DNA of 64,000 nt from Paenibacillus albicereus (lineage in GTDB: Bacteria > Bacillota > Bacilli > Paenibacillales > Paenibacillaceae). A program made the position numbers and the translations under genes. Under the pieces are notes generated by a model that saw only the letters and a list, made by a program, of their open reading frames with translations, ran no database searches and had not been told where the DNA came from. Positions 1-8,895 of this stretch are shown here, one piece after another. Numbering within the stretch: position 1 is the stretch's first letter; every line of letters starts with the position of its first letter. The stretch lies in the NCBI RefSeq assembly GCF_012676905.1, contig NZ_CP051428.1, positions 5,019,001 to 5,083,000 of the forward strand. Reading direction: 5' to 3'.

Positions 1-177
1 CGACGCCGCGTCGTAGCCCGGCCCGATCGCCGTCACCGTCACCTGCGGATTGTCCGCCTCCGGCAGGAACTCCATCGGCAGCTTGAGGTAGCTTGCCGTC
101 CCCATGACCAGCACGAGCACGACGCACAGCCACACCGCCGCCTTGTTTCGAAATGCTCCTTGAATGAATGACCTCAT
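1..177 (-). CDS. RND-family efflux transporter, N-terminal fragment (cut by window edge)
   Basis: Only the first 59 codons are inside the window; the gene continues past position 1. The fragment has a short basic N-terminus, one hydrophobic helix (about residues 13-29) and then the LPMEFLPEADNPQVTV stretch typical of the first periplasmic loop of AcrB/SwrC/MdtB-type proton-driven efflux pumps. The chosen start at 177 has a GGGAGG-type ribosome binding site about 9 bases upstream; an in-frame ATG at 195 lies upstream of that site and is less likely. The substrate cannot be inferred. The LysR gene on the same strand is over 600 bases away, so they are probably not one operon. Confidence 0.85.
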   Translation of the reverse strand, partial: MRSFIQGAFRNKAAVWLCVVLVLVMGTASYLKLPMEFLPEADNPQVTVTAIGPGYDAAS

Positions 178-427
178 CCCCATCTTCCTCCCCATGGTCG
201 CTTTCTCTTTGTCGGATTAAAGTGCCATAGAGAGTGTACCTTGAACTCGACGCGGGCTGGAAACGGCTGGAGAACGGTCTTCGATCCCATCTGCGGGAGG
301 GCGGCGGAGCCGGTCTGAAGTCCAGGAGCAGGCTCCGACGGAGGATGGAGGGCGGCGGCGAGGGGCGCAGCCAAGGGGGCCAGGCTGAGGGCTGAGCTGG
401 CGCGGGCGGCCTTCTTTTTCCGCATGC

Positions 428-465
428 AAAAAAGGCCCGGGAGATCGCCCTCCCGGACTAGACCG
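428..465 (-). terminator. Intrinsic terminator, minus strand
   Basis: Read on the minus strand, a GTCCGGGAG / CTCCCGGGC stem with a short GGCGAT loop is followed by six T residues. It lies about 360 bases downstream of the LysR gene, whose transcript it may end, and just upstream of the RND gene. Confidence 0.55.
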
Positions 466-503
466 TCGGCACAGCCTCGTCCGTGTCCCCTTCTCTGCAT
501 ATG

Positions 504-689
504 CTGACGAAACTCAGACACGCTATTCGGCGAAAAATCGGACCTTCTCCACGCTAACGAACCGGAGACACGTTATTGCGCCAAAACAGACCCTTATCCC
601 GTCGTGAACAAGCCAATAAGGCGTCTCCGGTTCGTCAGCGCTCAAGAAGAGTTCCCTAGGGGCAAATAAGACACCTCAGGTTCGTTACG
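504..689. repeat. Cluster of four imperfect ~28-bp repeats (two direct, two inverted)
   Basis: Copies at 504-532 and 554-582 read CTnACGAAnnnnAGACACG followed by nTATT; copies at 612-639 and 661-689 are the same element inverted. The direct pair facing the inverted pair could fold into a long hairpin. A related arrangement occurs at 12448-12642. No protein-coding sense is evident. Confidence 0.6.
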
Positions 690-824
690 TCCTGCCTATT
701 CTGCCGTCGACGAACGACCTGTCGCCCCCACTCCAGAGCACCCGCCGCGAGGCGATACTGGCGACTCGCTGTGACCCGGACCTCTCGCCCATTCTGGCGC
801 CTTCTCCCCCCGCCCCGCACGGCG

Positions 825-1733
825 TCAGTCCTCTCGCCGCACCGCCCGCTCCAGCTCCTCGACGTAGGCGGCTCCCAGCCGGGACAACGCGCGCTGGCGC
901 TGGCTGATCCAGCCGACCTCGATCGTCTCGTCGCATTCCAATGGCACGGGGATGATCTCGTTGCCGTTCAGGTCCTTGCTCAGCACGCCGGTCGAGATCG
1001 TATAGCCGTTCAGGCCGATGAGCAGGTTGAACAGCGTCGCGCGGTCGCTGACGCGAATGCTCTTGGGGTGGGACAGCGTGCTGAGGATCTCCTCCGCGAA
1101 GTGGAACGAGTTGTACTCGCCCTGGTCGAACGACAGATATGGATACGGCTCCAGATCCTCGACCGTCACCCTCGCCTTGCGCGCGAGCGGGTTGCGGATG
1201 CTGATGAACACATGCGGCTCGGCCGTGAACAAGGTGTGGAATTCCAGGCTGGCCGAGGCGAGCAGCTTGTGGATGACCTGGGCGTTGAACTCGTTGCGGT
1301 AGAGGATGCCGATCTCGCTGCGCAGCATCCGCACGTCCTCGATGATCTCATGCGTCTTGGTCTCGCGCAGCGCCAGGTCGTACTCCTCCTGTCCGTACTG
1401 CTCGACGAGCCGGACGAACGCATTCACGGCGAACGCGTAATGCTGGGTCGAGACGGAAAAATGCTGCGGCGCCCGGCGGGCGCTCCGGTAGCGGCTCTCC
1501 AGCAAGTCCGCCTGCTCGACGACCTGGCGCGCATAGGCGAGAAATTCCGTCCCCTCGGTGGACAGCTCGATGCCCTTGTTCGTGCGGCGGAAGATCGTGA
1601 TCTGGAGCTCCTGCTCAAGCTCCTGCACCGCCTTGGACAGGCTCGGCTGCGAGATGAACAGGCGCCGGGCCGCCTCGTTCATCGACCCTCTCGCCGCGAC
1701 CTCGATGATGTAGCGCAGCTGCTGCAGCGTCAT
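825..1733 (-). CDS. LysR-family transcriptional regulator
   Basis: The 302-residue product has the length of LysR regulators. Residues 1-60 form the winged helix-turn-helix (ARGSMNEAARRLFISQPSLS) with the linker helix following; residues about 90-295 are the periplasmic-binding-protein-like effector domain. The ATG at 1733 is preceded by AAGGAGGACG at good spacing. A sigma-A-like promoter (1770-1799) lies just upstream. LysR proteins normally act on a divergent neighbour, but here the upstream gene runs in the same direction, so the target is not clear; the RND pump downstream is one candidate. The inducer is unknown. Confidence 0.9.
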   Translation of the reverse strand: MTLQQLRYIIEVAARGSMNEAARRLFISQPSLSKAVQELEQELQITIFRRTNKGIELSTEGTEFLAYARQVVEQADLLESRYRSARRAPQHFSVSTQHYAFAVNAFVRLVEQYGQEEYDLALRETKTHEIIEDVRMLRSEIGILYRNEFNAQVIHKLLASASLEFHTLFTAEPHVFISIRNPLARKARVTVEDLEPYPYLSFDQGEYNSFHFAEEILSTLSHPKSIRVSDRATLFNLLIGLNGYTISTGVLSKDLNGNEIIPVPLECDETIEVGWISQRQRALSRLGAAYVEELERAVRRED

Positions 1734-1769
1734 GATGGCTCGTCCTCCTTGCTCGGTTCGGTTACGGCT

Positions 1770-1799
1770 AGTATAAAGGGTGGCCGCTCAATTCGTAAA
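1770..1799 (-). promoter_or_regulatory. Predicted sigma-A promoter of the LysR gene
   Basis: On the minus strand, TTTACG (-35) and TATACT (-10) are separated by 18 bases, about 40 bases upstream of the LysR start codon. Confidence 0.55.
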
Positions 1800-1824
1800 C
1801 GAGGAGCGCGCTGGGCCACAGACG

Positions 1825-1858
1825 AAAAAGGCATGACCAAGTCATACTTGGTCATGCC
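1825..1858 (-). terminator. Intrinsic terminator of the catalase/DUF6526 operon
   Basis: A 13-bp perfect stem (GGCATGACCAAGT and its complement) with a three-base loop is followed on the minus strand by five T residues, immediately after the DUF6526 stop codon. Confidence 0.85.
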
Positions 1859-1876
1859 GGAATTCGTTGTCCGCTC

Positions 1877-2308
1877 TCAAATCCTCATCTCGTCAGGCCG
1901 AAACTCGCGAATCTCCGCCCGGATCGCCGGCGGCTCCAGCCGCTCGGCCGCCGCCCGTCCGCACAGCGCCGGGAACTCGCCGTCCCCCGCGTTGCGCAGG
2001 GCGAGCAGCTGGGGCAGCGTCAGCCGCGGGTCCAGCTCCCGGCCCGTCAGCCGGAAATGCCGCAGCCGCTCCTCCGCGCGGATGATGCGGTCCTGCGACT
2101 TGGTCGCGTACACCCGCATCCGCAGCAGGCCCAGCAGCAGCACAAGCGCGAGTCCGGCCAGCAGCCAGGCCGTCCAGGCGGCGTCCGTGCCCCAGGGCTG
2201 CCGGGCCGCATGGACGGAGCAGGCGATCAGCAGCGCGAGCCCGAGCGGCAGGTTCACGAAGTGGTGGAGCGGATCGAAGCGCGGCGGCTGCTTGCGGCGG
2301 TCCGCCAT
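1877..2308 (-). CDS. DUF6526-family small membrane protein
   Basis: The 143-residue product begins with a polar PPHHF-like segment (DPLHHFVNLPLG), has two hydrophobic helices (about residues 18-35 and 43-62), and then a soluble helical tail with QDRIIRAEERLR and LPQLLALRNAGDGEFPAL, a pattern I recognise from DUF6526 proteins, whose function is unknown. Its start lies only 3 bases after the catalase stop, so the two are almost certainly co-transcribed, and a terminator follows directly. The pairing with catalase suggests, but does not prove, a role in peroxide stress at the membrane. Confidence 0.75.
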   Translation of the reverse strand: MADRRKQPPRFDPLHHFVNLPLGLALLIACSVHAARQPWGTDAAWTAWLLAGLALVLLLGLLRMRVYATKSQDRIIRAEERLRHFRLTGRELDPRLTLPQLLALRNAGDGEFPALCGRAAAERLEPPAIRAEIREFRPDEMRI

Positions 2309-2311
2309 CCG

Positions 2312-4372
2312 CTAGACCTGGCGCGTCCAGTGGCGGTGCTCGGCGACCGCCTGGATGAACGGCTGGCCGAGCCCTTGGCCCGCGAGCAGTCCCGGATCGC
2401 CCGCCTTGGCCTTGATGCCGGCGAGCGCGAGCAGCTGCTCCGCGTCTTCGGCACGGCCGAAGCCGATCGCCTTGTAATGCTGGAACGCTTCCTTCAGGAA
2501 GTCCGCCAGCTTCGGCACGGCCGCCAGCGCCTGGACGCTCGCCTCCCCTCCGGCGACGAGAACGGCGTCGAACAGCACCGAATCGCTCGTGAGGAAGCTG
2601 TGCGCCGCCTCGACGGCCGAATCCGCGTCGCTCTTGACCGCGCCGAGCCGGACGCTGAGGAATTCCGGCTGGATGCCGGCATTCGTCAGGTCACGGACGA
2701 GCGCCTCGGTCGCTGCGCCGTCGAAGCCGTCCGCCACGAGCACCGCGACCTTGCGGCCGTTCGGCGTCTTGATCGTGTTCATCATGCTGAGCGCGGGCGA
2801 AGCGGCCGCCTCTCGGGCCTTGTCGTCCGCCTTGGCCGGCGGCGTCGCGCCGATGTTGGCGGCGATGCCCGCCGACAGCTCGCCGCTGACGTTGGCGAAC
2901 ATGTCGATGACGGCCTGGCGGATCGCCTTGTCCTTGACGTGGCCGAGCTCAAAGCTGAACGCCGAGACGATATGCTGCTTCTCCACGTCCGACATGCTGT
3001 TCCAGAACAGCGCCGCTTGGCTGTAATGATCCTTGAAGCTGTCGCTGCGCTCGCGCGTGACATGGCCTTCGACCTTTTCCTGATAATGCTTGTAGCCGTC
3101 CGCGGTCGGGTGCGGAGCCCCGCCGGCGATGCCGTTCTTGTGATACGCGACCGGACCGCGGTTGATCGTCATGCGGTGCATGCCGTCGCGCTGGTTGTTG
3201 TGCACCGGGCACATCGGACGGTTGATCGGAATCTCGTTGAAGTTCGGGCCGCCGAGGCGCGAGAGCTGCGTGTCCGTGTAGGAGAACAGCCGTCCCTGCA
3301 GCAACGGGTCGTTGGAGAAGTCGATGCCTTTGACCAGATGGCCCGGGTGGAAAGCGATCTGCTCCGTCTCCGCGAAGAAGTTGTCCGTGTTGCGGTTCAG
3401 CGTCAGCTTGCCGACCTTGCGCACGGGGATGAGCTCCTCCGGCCAGATTTTCGTCGGGTCGAGGATGTCGAAATCGAACTTGAACTCATCCTCTTCCTCC
3501 AGCACCTGCAGGCCGAACTCCCATTCCGGATAGCGGCCGGCCTCGATGGAGTCATGCAGGTCGCGGCGGTTGAAGTCGGGGTCCTTGCCGCCCAGCTTCT
3601 GCACCTCGTCCCAAACGAGCGAATGCGTGCCGAGCACCGGCTTCCAATGGAACTTGACGAAGCGCGCCTTTCCCTCCGCGTTGATAAGGCGGAACGTGTG
3701 GACGCCGAAGCCCTCCATCATGGCGTAGCTGCGGGGCAGCGAGCGGTCGGACATCGCCCACATGACCATATGGGCGGTCTCCGTGTTCTGGACGACGAAG
3801 TCCCAGAACGTGTCGTGAGCCGACTGCGCCTGCGGAATCTCGTTGTGCGGCTCCGGCTTGACCGCATGGATGAAGTCCGGGAACTTCATCGCGTCCTGGA
3901 TGAAGAAGACCGGCATATTGTTGCCGACGAGGTCGAAGTTGCCCTCCTCCGTGTAGAACTTGACGGCGAAGCCGCGCACGTCGCGCACCGTATCCGCCGA
4001 GCCGCGCGAGCCCGCGACGGTGGAGAAGCGCACGAACACCGGCGTCTGCTTGGACGGGTCCTGCAGGAAGCCCGCTTCCGTCAGCTCCGCGAGGGGCTCG
4101 TACACCTGGAAATAGCCATGAGCACCCGCTCCGCGCGCATGCACGATGCGCTCCGGGATGCGCTCATGATCGAAATGCGTCATCTTCTCGCGGAAGTGGA
4201 AGTCCTCCATCAGCGTCGGACCCCGCACGCCCGCCTTCAGCGAATGCTCGTCCTCGGCGACGTGAAGGCCGGTATTGGTCGTCAGCTTCTGTCCGTCGTT
4301 GTCTACGGTGAAGCCCTTCAGCTGCTCGGTCTTGTCCGTCTCGTTCCGGTGCCCCTTCGGCTGATTGCTCAT
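2312..4372 (-). CDS. katE: Large-subunit catalase (KatE/HPII type)
   Basis: This 686-residue enzyme disproportionates hydrogen peroxide in the cytoplasm. The catalase core covers about residues 20-510: catalytic His78 in RIVHARG, Asn151 in LVGNNMPVFF, and the haem-ligating Tyr365 in GRLFSYTDTQ. A C-terminal flavodoxin/DJ-1-like domain (about 525-660, GRKVAVLVADGFDG) marks it as a clade 2, large-subunit catalase. The ATG at 4372 follows GAGGAGGAAC; the open frame continues upstream, but that extension is arginine-rich and overlaps the chemoreceptor. It is first in a two-gene operon with the DUF6526 protein. A TTGATT/GTTAAA promoter-like pair lies at 4416-4444. Confidence 0.95.
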   Translation of the reverse strand: MSNQPKGHRNETDKTEQLKGFTVDNDGQKLTTNTGLHVAEDEHSLKAGVRGPTLMEDFHFREKMTHFDHERIPERIVHARGAGAHGYFQVYEPLAELTEAGFLQDPSKQTPVFVRFSTVAGSRGSADTVRDVRGFAVKFYTEEGNFDLVGNNMPVFFIQDAMKFPDFIHAVKPEPHNEIPQAQSAHDTFWDFVVQNTETAHMVMWAMSDRSLPRSYAMMEGFGVHTFRLINAEGKARFVKFHWKPVLGTHSLVWDEVQKLGGKDPDFNRRDLHDSIEAGRYPEWEFGLQVLEEEDEFKFDFDILDPTKIWPEELIPVRKVGKLTLNRNTDNFFAETEQIAFHPGHLVKGIDFSNDPLLQGRLFSYTDTQLSRLGGPNFNEIPINRPMCPVHNNQRDGMHRMTINRGPVAYHKNGIAGGAPHPTADGYKHYQEKVEGHVTRERSDSFKDHYSQAALFWNSMSDVEKQHIVSAFSFELGHVKDKAIRQAVIDMFANVSGELSAGIAANIGATPPAKADDKAREAAASPALSMMNTIKTPNGRKVAVLVADGFDGAATEALVRDLTNAGIQPEFLSVRLGAVKSDADSAVEAAHSFLTSDSVLFDAVLVAGGEASVQALAAVPKLADFLKEAFQHYKAIGFGRAEDAEQLLALAGIKAKAGDPGLLAGQGLGQPFIQAVAEHRHWTRQV

Positions 4373-4415
4373 GAAAAGAAGTTCCTCCTCTAAATCGAGT
4401 TCTAGTCTTCTCTCC

Positions 4416-4444
4416 TTTAACCGACGAGGACTGCTGCCAATCAA
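4416..4444 (-). promoter_or_regulatory. Possible sigma-A promoter of the catalase gene
   Basis: On the minus strand TTGATT and GTTAAA are 17 bases apart, about 45 bases upstream of the catalase start. No clear PerR box was seen. Confidence 0.4.
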
Positions 4445-4460
4445 ACGAATGCGAGCACGG

Positions 4461-6218
4461 CTAAGCGGCGCTCGGCTCCGGGCCTTCCTGCGGAGCCCGA
4501 TCCGATCCCGGCTGATTCGTTCCGGCCGCCTCCGTCCGCCGGAATTCGCCCAGCTCCCGTCGCAGCCCGTCGGACATGTCCCGCAGCTGCTCCGTCGATG
4601 CGGACACCTCCTGCATGACGCCCCGCTGGGCGGCGCACAGCTCCTCCGCCCGGACCGAATGCTCGGCGATCGATGTCGCCAGTCCGAGCAGATCATCGCT
4701 CGTCGCCAGCAGCTCCTCCATCGAGGCCGACAGCTCCTCGGCGGCGGTCGACACTTCCTGCGCCTGGCGCGCGACGACGGCGATGGCTCCGTTCACCCCG
4801 TCGAAGGCGAGGCCGGTCCGCTCCAGCTCGGCAGAGCCCGCCTTCGTCTCCTCGAGCCCGCGGTCCATCGCCTCCGCCGCCTCTTCGGCCTGAAGCGCCA
4901 TGCCGCGCACGGTCTCGGCGATCTGCACGGAGGAGGCCGACGTCTCCTCCGACAGCTTCTTGACCTGCTGGGCGACGACGGCGAAGCCTCGTCCATGCTC
5001 GCCTGCGCGCGCCGCCTCGATCGAGGCGTTGAGCGAGAGCAGCTTCGTCTGCTCCGCCACGCCGGCGATGACGTCCGTCACCCGGCCGATCTCCCTCGCC
5101 TGCAGCACGAGGCGCTCTACGGACGCAGCCGCCTGGGCGATCGAGCGGCCGACCGAGTCCATCCGTCTGCGCGCCTCGTCCATTCTCCGCTTGCCTTCTT
5201 CGGCGCGAAGCCGGGCCTGCTCGGACGACTCCGCCGTCAGCGAAGCGGACTCGGCGACGCCGCTCAGGCTGAGCGCGCCTTCCTCGAGCGCCGTGCGGTT
5301 GTCGCCCATCCGCTCCCGCTGGCCAGCCGCCGAATCCGAAATGAGGCGCACCGACTCGAGCATGCGGACCGAGTCCTTCTCCGCCGCCGCCGAGCTGAGC
5401 GCCAGCAGCCGGGCGGAACCGCCCAGCTCGTCCGCGCTCCCGCCGACGGCATCCAGCAGCTGGGACAGCCGAGCCTTCATCGCGTTGACCGAGTCGGCCA
5501 TCGCGCCCAGCTCGGCGATGCGCGGCCGCTCGATGTCGTCCACGGCCAGATTGCCGGCGGCGATCTCCGCCGACAGCCGGGCCGTCGCCCGCGTCGGCCG
5601 GACGATCCGCTGCGTCAGCCAGGCGGCCGCGAACGTTCCGATGAGCACCGTCGCCGCCACGACGGCCGCCATCAGGCTACGCGTCCTCGCCACCTGCTCG
5701 TTCGACGCCGCTACCGCTTCGTCCAGCCGCGTCTGCTCGAACGCGGCCAGCTCGTCCGCCTTTGCCGTCAGCTGCGCCGACAGCGGGACGCTCTGCTCCA
5801 CCATGAGAGAGGAGTAGCCCTCCGTATCGCCCCGCTGACGCAGCGTCGTCAGCTGCGCGACGATTTTTCCGTACGCCGCTTCGAGCTGCTTCAGCTCTTC
5901 GGCGAGGCGGATCGCCTGCTCCTCCTCCAGACCGGCCTGCAGCCGCTCCATTTCCGCCGCAAAAGCCTTCCGGTCCTGATTGTACGCGGAATAGTTCTTC
6001 TCCTGGCCGGTGATGAGGTACCCGCGGATGTTCCTGTCCTCGCTCGCCGCGGCATAGCGCAGGTCTTGGATCGATCCGATCGCTCCCACCCGATTCTCGA
6101 TGAGCCGCTCGTAAGACCGATTGACGGAGCTGATCTGCAGCCAGCCGGCGGCGCCGACGACGGCCGTGAGCACAAGCACGCCCGCGAATCCGAGCGTTAG
6201 AACGGTACGAAGCTTCAT
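4461..6218 (-). CDS. Methyl-accepting chemotaxis protein
   Basis: This 585-residue transducer has an N-terminal membrane helix (about 5-27), an extracellular helical sensor of the four-helix-bundle type (28-185), a second membrane helix (about 186-207), a HAMP linker, and a long cytoplasmic coiled coil. The signalling tip contains [20 protein letters not shown], which binds CheA/CheW. The ligand is not predictable. A GAGGGTG ribosome site precedes the ATG. It stands alone; no che genes are in the window, so it would feed a remote chemotaxis cluster. The tail ends without a CheR-docking pentapeptide that I can recognise. Confidence 0.93.
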   Translation of the reverse strand: MKLRTVLTLGFAGVLVLTAVVGAAGWLQISSVNRSYERLIENRVGAIGSIQDLRYAAASEDRNIRGYLITGQEKNYSAYNQDRKAFAAEMERLQAGLEEEQAIRLAEELKQLEAAYGKIVAQLTTLRQRGDTEGYSSLMVEQSVPLSAQLTAKADELAAFEQTRLDEAVAASNEQVARTRSLMAAVVAATVLIGTFAAAWLTQRIVRPTRATARLSAEIAAGNLAVDDIERPRIAELGAMADSVNAMKARLSQLLDAVGGSADELGGSARLLALSSAAAEKDSVRMLESVRLISDSAAGQRERMGDNRTALEEGALSLSGVAESASLTAESSEQARLRAEEGKRRMDEARRRMDSVGRSIAQAAASVERLVLQAREIGRVTDVIAGVAEQTKLLSLNASIEAARAGEHGRGFAVVAQQVKKLSEETSASSVQIAETVRGMALQAEEAAEAMDRGLEETKAGSAELERTGLAFDGVNGAIAVVARQAQEVSTAAEELSASMEELLATSDDLLGLATSIAEHSVRAEELCAAQRGVMQEVSASTEQLRDMSDGLRRELGEFRRTEAAGTNQPGSDRAPQEGPEPSAA

Positions 6219-6423
6219 GGGTTCACCCTCGCTTAGGATAGATTGGGATGGGACTTTATGGATACATTAGACTATATATAGGCCTAAATTACCATACAAT
6301 CATGCCAGGATTTTGTATAAATGAATCTTTAGACCTATCCCGATTCATCCATTAGGCTTTCATTGATTTATCTAGTATTATAGATATAAGAACCATTACC
6401 TGCTCTCAAGGAGGAATTTTCCG

Positions 6424-7437
6424 ATGACCGCCCCTGACCCGATCCCCTACTCCCTGCTCGACCTCGCTCCCGTCACGGAAGGCTCGGATGCGGCCGAGTC
6501 GTTCCGCCGGACGCTTGAGCTCGCGCAGCTCGCCGACGAGCTCGGCTACACGCGCTATTGGCTGGCCGAGCACCACAACATGCCCGGCGTCTCCAGCTCG
6601 GCCACCTCGCTCATCATCGGCCATGTCGCCGGCGGCACGAAGCGGATCCGCGTCGGCTCCGGCGGCATCATGCTGCCGAACCATGCGCCTCTGGCGATCG
6701 CCGAGCAGTTCGGCACGCTCGAGTCGCTCTATCCCGGCCGCATCGACCTCGGACTCGGCCGCGCCCCCGGCTCCGACCAGCCGGCAGCGCGGGCGCTGCG
6801 CCGTGGCCTGACGGCCGGAGGCCAGGATTTCCCCGAGCTGCTGAGCGAGCTGCGCGGCTATTTCGACCCGTCGCTCGGCACGGCCGCTCCAGGCGTGCGA
6901 GCGGTGCCGGGCGAAGGTCTCGACATTCCGATCTGGCTGCTCGGCTCCAGCGGCTTCAGCGCCCAGCTCGCCGGCGAGCTCGGCTTGCCGTTCGCGTTCG
7001 CGAGCCATTTCGCGCCCGACTATCTGCTGCCGGCGCTATCGCTCTATCGCAGCAGCTTCAAGCCGTCGCGCCATCTCGATCGGCCCTATGCGATGGTCGC
7101 CGTCAACGTCATCGCCGCCGATACGGACGAGATCGCCGCGTGGCTCGCTACGTCCCAGCAGCAGCAGTTCCTGAACATCATCCGTGGCCGTACGGGCAAG
7201 CTGCAGCCTCCGGTCGACTCGATGGACGGCCTGCTGTCCCCGCAGGAGCAGGCGATCCTGACGGGCACGCTGCGCTATTCCATCGCCGGCAGCAAGGAGA
7301 CGGTCAAGCGGCGGCTGCCGGAGATCCGCGAGGAGACCGGAGCCGACGAGTTCATCGTCGCCAGCCAGATTTACGACCATCCGGCGCGGCTGCATTCCTG
7401 CCGCTTGACGGCCGAGGCGTTCCGCGAGCTCGGCTGA
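6424..7437 (+). CDS. Luciferase-like (LLM class) flavin-dependent monooxygenase
   Basis: The 337-residue product is a TIM-barrel flavin monooxygenase of the bacterial luciferase superfamily. Characteristic segments are [20 protein letters not shown] near residue 40, [20 protein letters not shown] near 77-96, and the LGRAPGSDQ loop near 112, matching the YhbW/MsnO8 subgroup. Such enzymes use FMNH2 and oxygen supplied by a separate reductase; the substrate here is unknown. The start follows CAAGGAGGAATTTTCCG. The gene is monocistronic, with a strong terminator immediately downstream, and is divergent from the chemoreceptor across a 205-base AT-richer gap. Confidence 0.9.
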   Translation: MTAPDPIPYSLLDLAPVTEGSDAAESFRRTLELAQLADELGYTRYWLAEHHNMPGVSSSATSLIIGHVAGGTKRIRVGSGGIMLPNHAPLAIAEQFGTLESLYPGRIDLGLGRAPGSDQPAARALRRGLTAGGQDFPELLSELRGYFDPSLGTAAPGVRAVPGEGLDIPIWLLGSSGFSAQLAGELGLPFAFASHFAPDYLLPALSLYRSSFKPSRHLDRPYAMVAVNVIAADTDEIAAWLATSQQQQFLNIIRGRTGKLQPPVDSMDGLLSPQEQAILTGTLRYSIAGSKETVKRRLPEIREETGADEFIVASQIYDHPARLHSCRLTAEAFRELG

Positions 7438-7455
7438 GCGGCGCCCATAACGGAC

Positions 7456-7497
7456 AAAAGCGAGCTTCTTCCGCCAGGGAGAAGCTCGCTTTTTTGG
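7456..7497. terminator. Bidirectional intrinsic terminator after the monooxygenase gene
   Basis: The stem AAAGCGAGCTTCT / AGAAGCTCGCTTT closes a short loop and is followed by six T residues on the plus strand and flanked by A residues on the other side. Confidence 0.85.
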
Positions 7498-7583
7498 GCT
7501 ACGGACTTCGCTGGACGCGCCCGTCCGATAGCCGGACGCGGGCTTGCGCCGGCGGCCGGAGCCTTTCATTTCCATATTTCGGA

Positions 7584-7612
7584 TTGATCGGCTATTGAAG
7601 TAACTGTATAAT
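7584..7612 (+). promoter_or_regulatory. Predicted sigma-A promoter of the NarL-type regulator
   Basis: TTGATC and a consensus TATAAT are separated by exactly 17 bases, about 65 bases upstream of the regulator start codon. Confidence 0.75.
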
Positions 7613-7675
7613 AGCTCATGCCCATTGTTATCCAGCAGCACGGCATGACCGTTCCGATGAAAGAGGGGGATTCCG

Positions 7676-8302
7676 ATGATCGGAGTCATAGTCGTAGATC
7701 CATATCAGCTCGTCCGGCGCGGCATCACGTCGATCCTTTCCGGAGTGGACTCCATCCATGTCGTCGGCGAGGCGTCCGACCGCAAGGAGGCGCAGGCGCT
7801 CATCCAGAGCCTGCGTCCCGACATCTGCATCATGAACAACCGCATCAATCAGCAGAGCGGTCTGGACGTCATCGGCCAGCTCAGGCAGGCCGGAGCGGCT
7901 TGCCGGTTCGTCTACCTGACCTCGTCGATGCCGCCGGCGGAGCTGAAGCGCGCGCTCGAGCTTGAGGTCGAAGGCCTCGTCCTCAAGGAAGCGCTTCCCG
8001 AGGAGCTGATCCATGCGATCCGCATGATCTCCCGGGGCCGCAAGTATTATGATGTCGAGCTGCTCGAATCGCGGCTGACGGATCAGCCCGCCGACATCAC
8101 CGCCGGCCTCACGCCCAAGGAGAGCGAGGTGCTGCAGATGCTGAGCGAGGGACTGTCCAACAAGGAGATCGCCGCGCGTCTGGTCGTGACGGAGTATACG
8201 GTCAAGAAGCATGTGAGCCAGATCCTGTCCAAGCTCGACCTGCCGGACCGCACCAAGGCAGCCTTGTACTATCATCAGAGCCGGTCCGCGATCGGCGGCT
8301 GA
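7676..8302 (+). CDS. Atypical NarL/FixJ-type response regulator lacking the phosphoacceptor Asp
   Basis: The 208-residue product has a receiver domain (1-120) and a LuxR-type helix-turn-helix (about 143-195, LTPKESEVLQMLSEGLSNKE). Aligned with NarL, the phosphorylated aspartate is replaced by Asn54 in DICIMNNRIN, and the usual acidic pair DD is reduced to D8-P9. The switch Thr82 and the conserved Lys104 are kept. It probably folds as a receiver but cannot be phosphorylated in the normal way; other family members with this feature bind ligands or act constitutively. No histidine kinase is adjacent. The start follows GAGGGGGATTCCG, and a sigma-A promoter and a terminator frame it as a single-gene unit. 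Confidence 0.9.
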   Translation: MIGVIVVDPYQLVRRGITSILSGVDSIHVVGEASDRKEAQALIQSLRPDICIMNNRINQQSGLDVIGQLRQAGAACRFVYLTSSMPPAELKRALELEVEGLVLKEALPEELIHAIRMISRGRKYYDVELLESRLTDQPADITAGLTPKESEVLQMLSEGLSNKEIAARLVVTEYTVKKHVSQILSKLDLPDRTKAALYYHQSRSAIGG

Positions 8303-8321
8303 GCCGGACCCGGCCTATAAG

Positions 8322-8357
8322 CAGAGCCGGCGGACTTTCGTCCGCCGGCTCTTTTTT
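8322..8357 (+). terminator. Intrinsic terminator of the NarL-type regulator
   Basis: AGAGCCGGCGGA and its complement form a 12-bp stem around CTTTCG, followed by six T residues. Confidence 0.88.
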
Positions 8358-8373
8358 GATGCGTTCGCGGCGG

Positions 8374-8895
8374 TCAGTCCAGCGGCCCCGCGATGCCGCC
8401 CCAAGGCAGCAGGCGCAGCAGCGCATAGCCTTCGATCTCGCCGGACGGCACCTGTCCGAGCTTCGGATTGCGGCTATCCAGGCTGGCCCCGGGGTCGCGG
8501 TTGTCTCCGAGCACGAACACATGCCCCGGCTTCACCCGCTGCGCCTCCATGTCCTCGGGCATGCCGACGGCATAAAGCTCCGGGAGCGCTTGGCTGTCGA
8601 CGTAGACGATCCCGTCCCGGATCTCGACGACATTGCCGGGCACGCCGATGACCCGCTTGATGAGCCGGTAGCCGAGGGTGCTGCTGGCGATGATCGCGAC
8701 GTCGCCGCAGGACGGCTCGTCGAGATAGCGGGAGAGCTTGTTCACGAGCAGGATGTCCCGATCTTCCAGCGACGGCAGCATGGATTGCCCCGACACGCGG
8801 CTCAGACCCGCACTCTGCGTGATAAGAAAGACGGCGGCGGCAGCCGCCGCCATGTACCGAATCCAGCCCCACACCTCTTTGCTGCGGCCGCTCAC
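8374..8895 (-). CDS. Signal peptidase I (P-type)
   Basis: A membrane-anchored protease of 173 residues that removes signal peptides. It has one N-terminal membrane helix (about 12-30), the catalytic Ser38 in SGQSMLPSL, the general-base Lys80 in YRLIKRVIGVPG, and the late signature GDNRDPGASLDSR. The lysine identifies it as a prokaryotic (Ser-Lys) enzyme, not a SipW-like Ser-His one. The start is GTG, overlapping the preceding stop as GTGA, so translation is coupled to the secreted coiled-coil gene upstream. Being last in an operon of three secreted proteins suggests it processes them, though it may also serve other exports. Confidence 0.92.
   Translation of the reverse strand: MSGRSKEVWGWIRYMAAAAAAVFLITQSAGLSRVSGQSMLPSLEDRDILLVNKLSRYLDEPSCGDVAIIASSTLGYRLIKRVIGVPGNVVEIRDGIVYVDSQALPELYAVGMPEDMEAQRVKPGHVFVLGDNRDPGASLDSRNPKLGQVPSGEIEGYALLRLLPWGGIAGPLD

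Larger units (their letters stand above)
178..824. other. Long intergenic region without a convincing gene
   Basis: No reading frame here has a ribosome binding site together with a protein-like composition. The region holds an intrinsic terminator on the minus strand near 430-470 and a cluster of two direct and two inverted copies of a short repeat (504-689). A 115-codon minus-strand frame at 174-521 is arginine- and proline-rich, overlaps the RND start and looks like chance in GC-rich DNA. Confidence 0.6.

Noticed and set aside
174-521. 115-codon minus-strand frame upstream of the RND gene
   Set aside because: Composition is Arg/Pro/Ala-rich, no ribosome site is present, and it overlaps the RND start region and a terminator.
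2057-4393. Long open frame of 778 codons on the plus strand opposite the catalase gene
   Set aside because: It is a shadow of the catalase coding strand in GC-rich DNA: rich in Arg, Ala, Leu and Asp, without a ribosome site or recognisable domain. Many similar antisense frames occur across the window and were left out.
8374-8895. SipW-type (Ser-His) signal peptidase
   Set aside because: The tempting link to TasA-like matrix systems fails because the enzyme has the YRLIKRVIG lysine of the ordinary Ser-Lys class.
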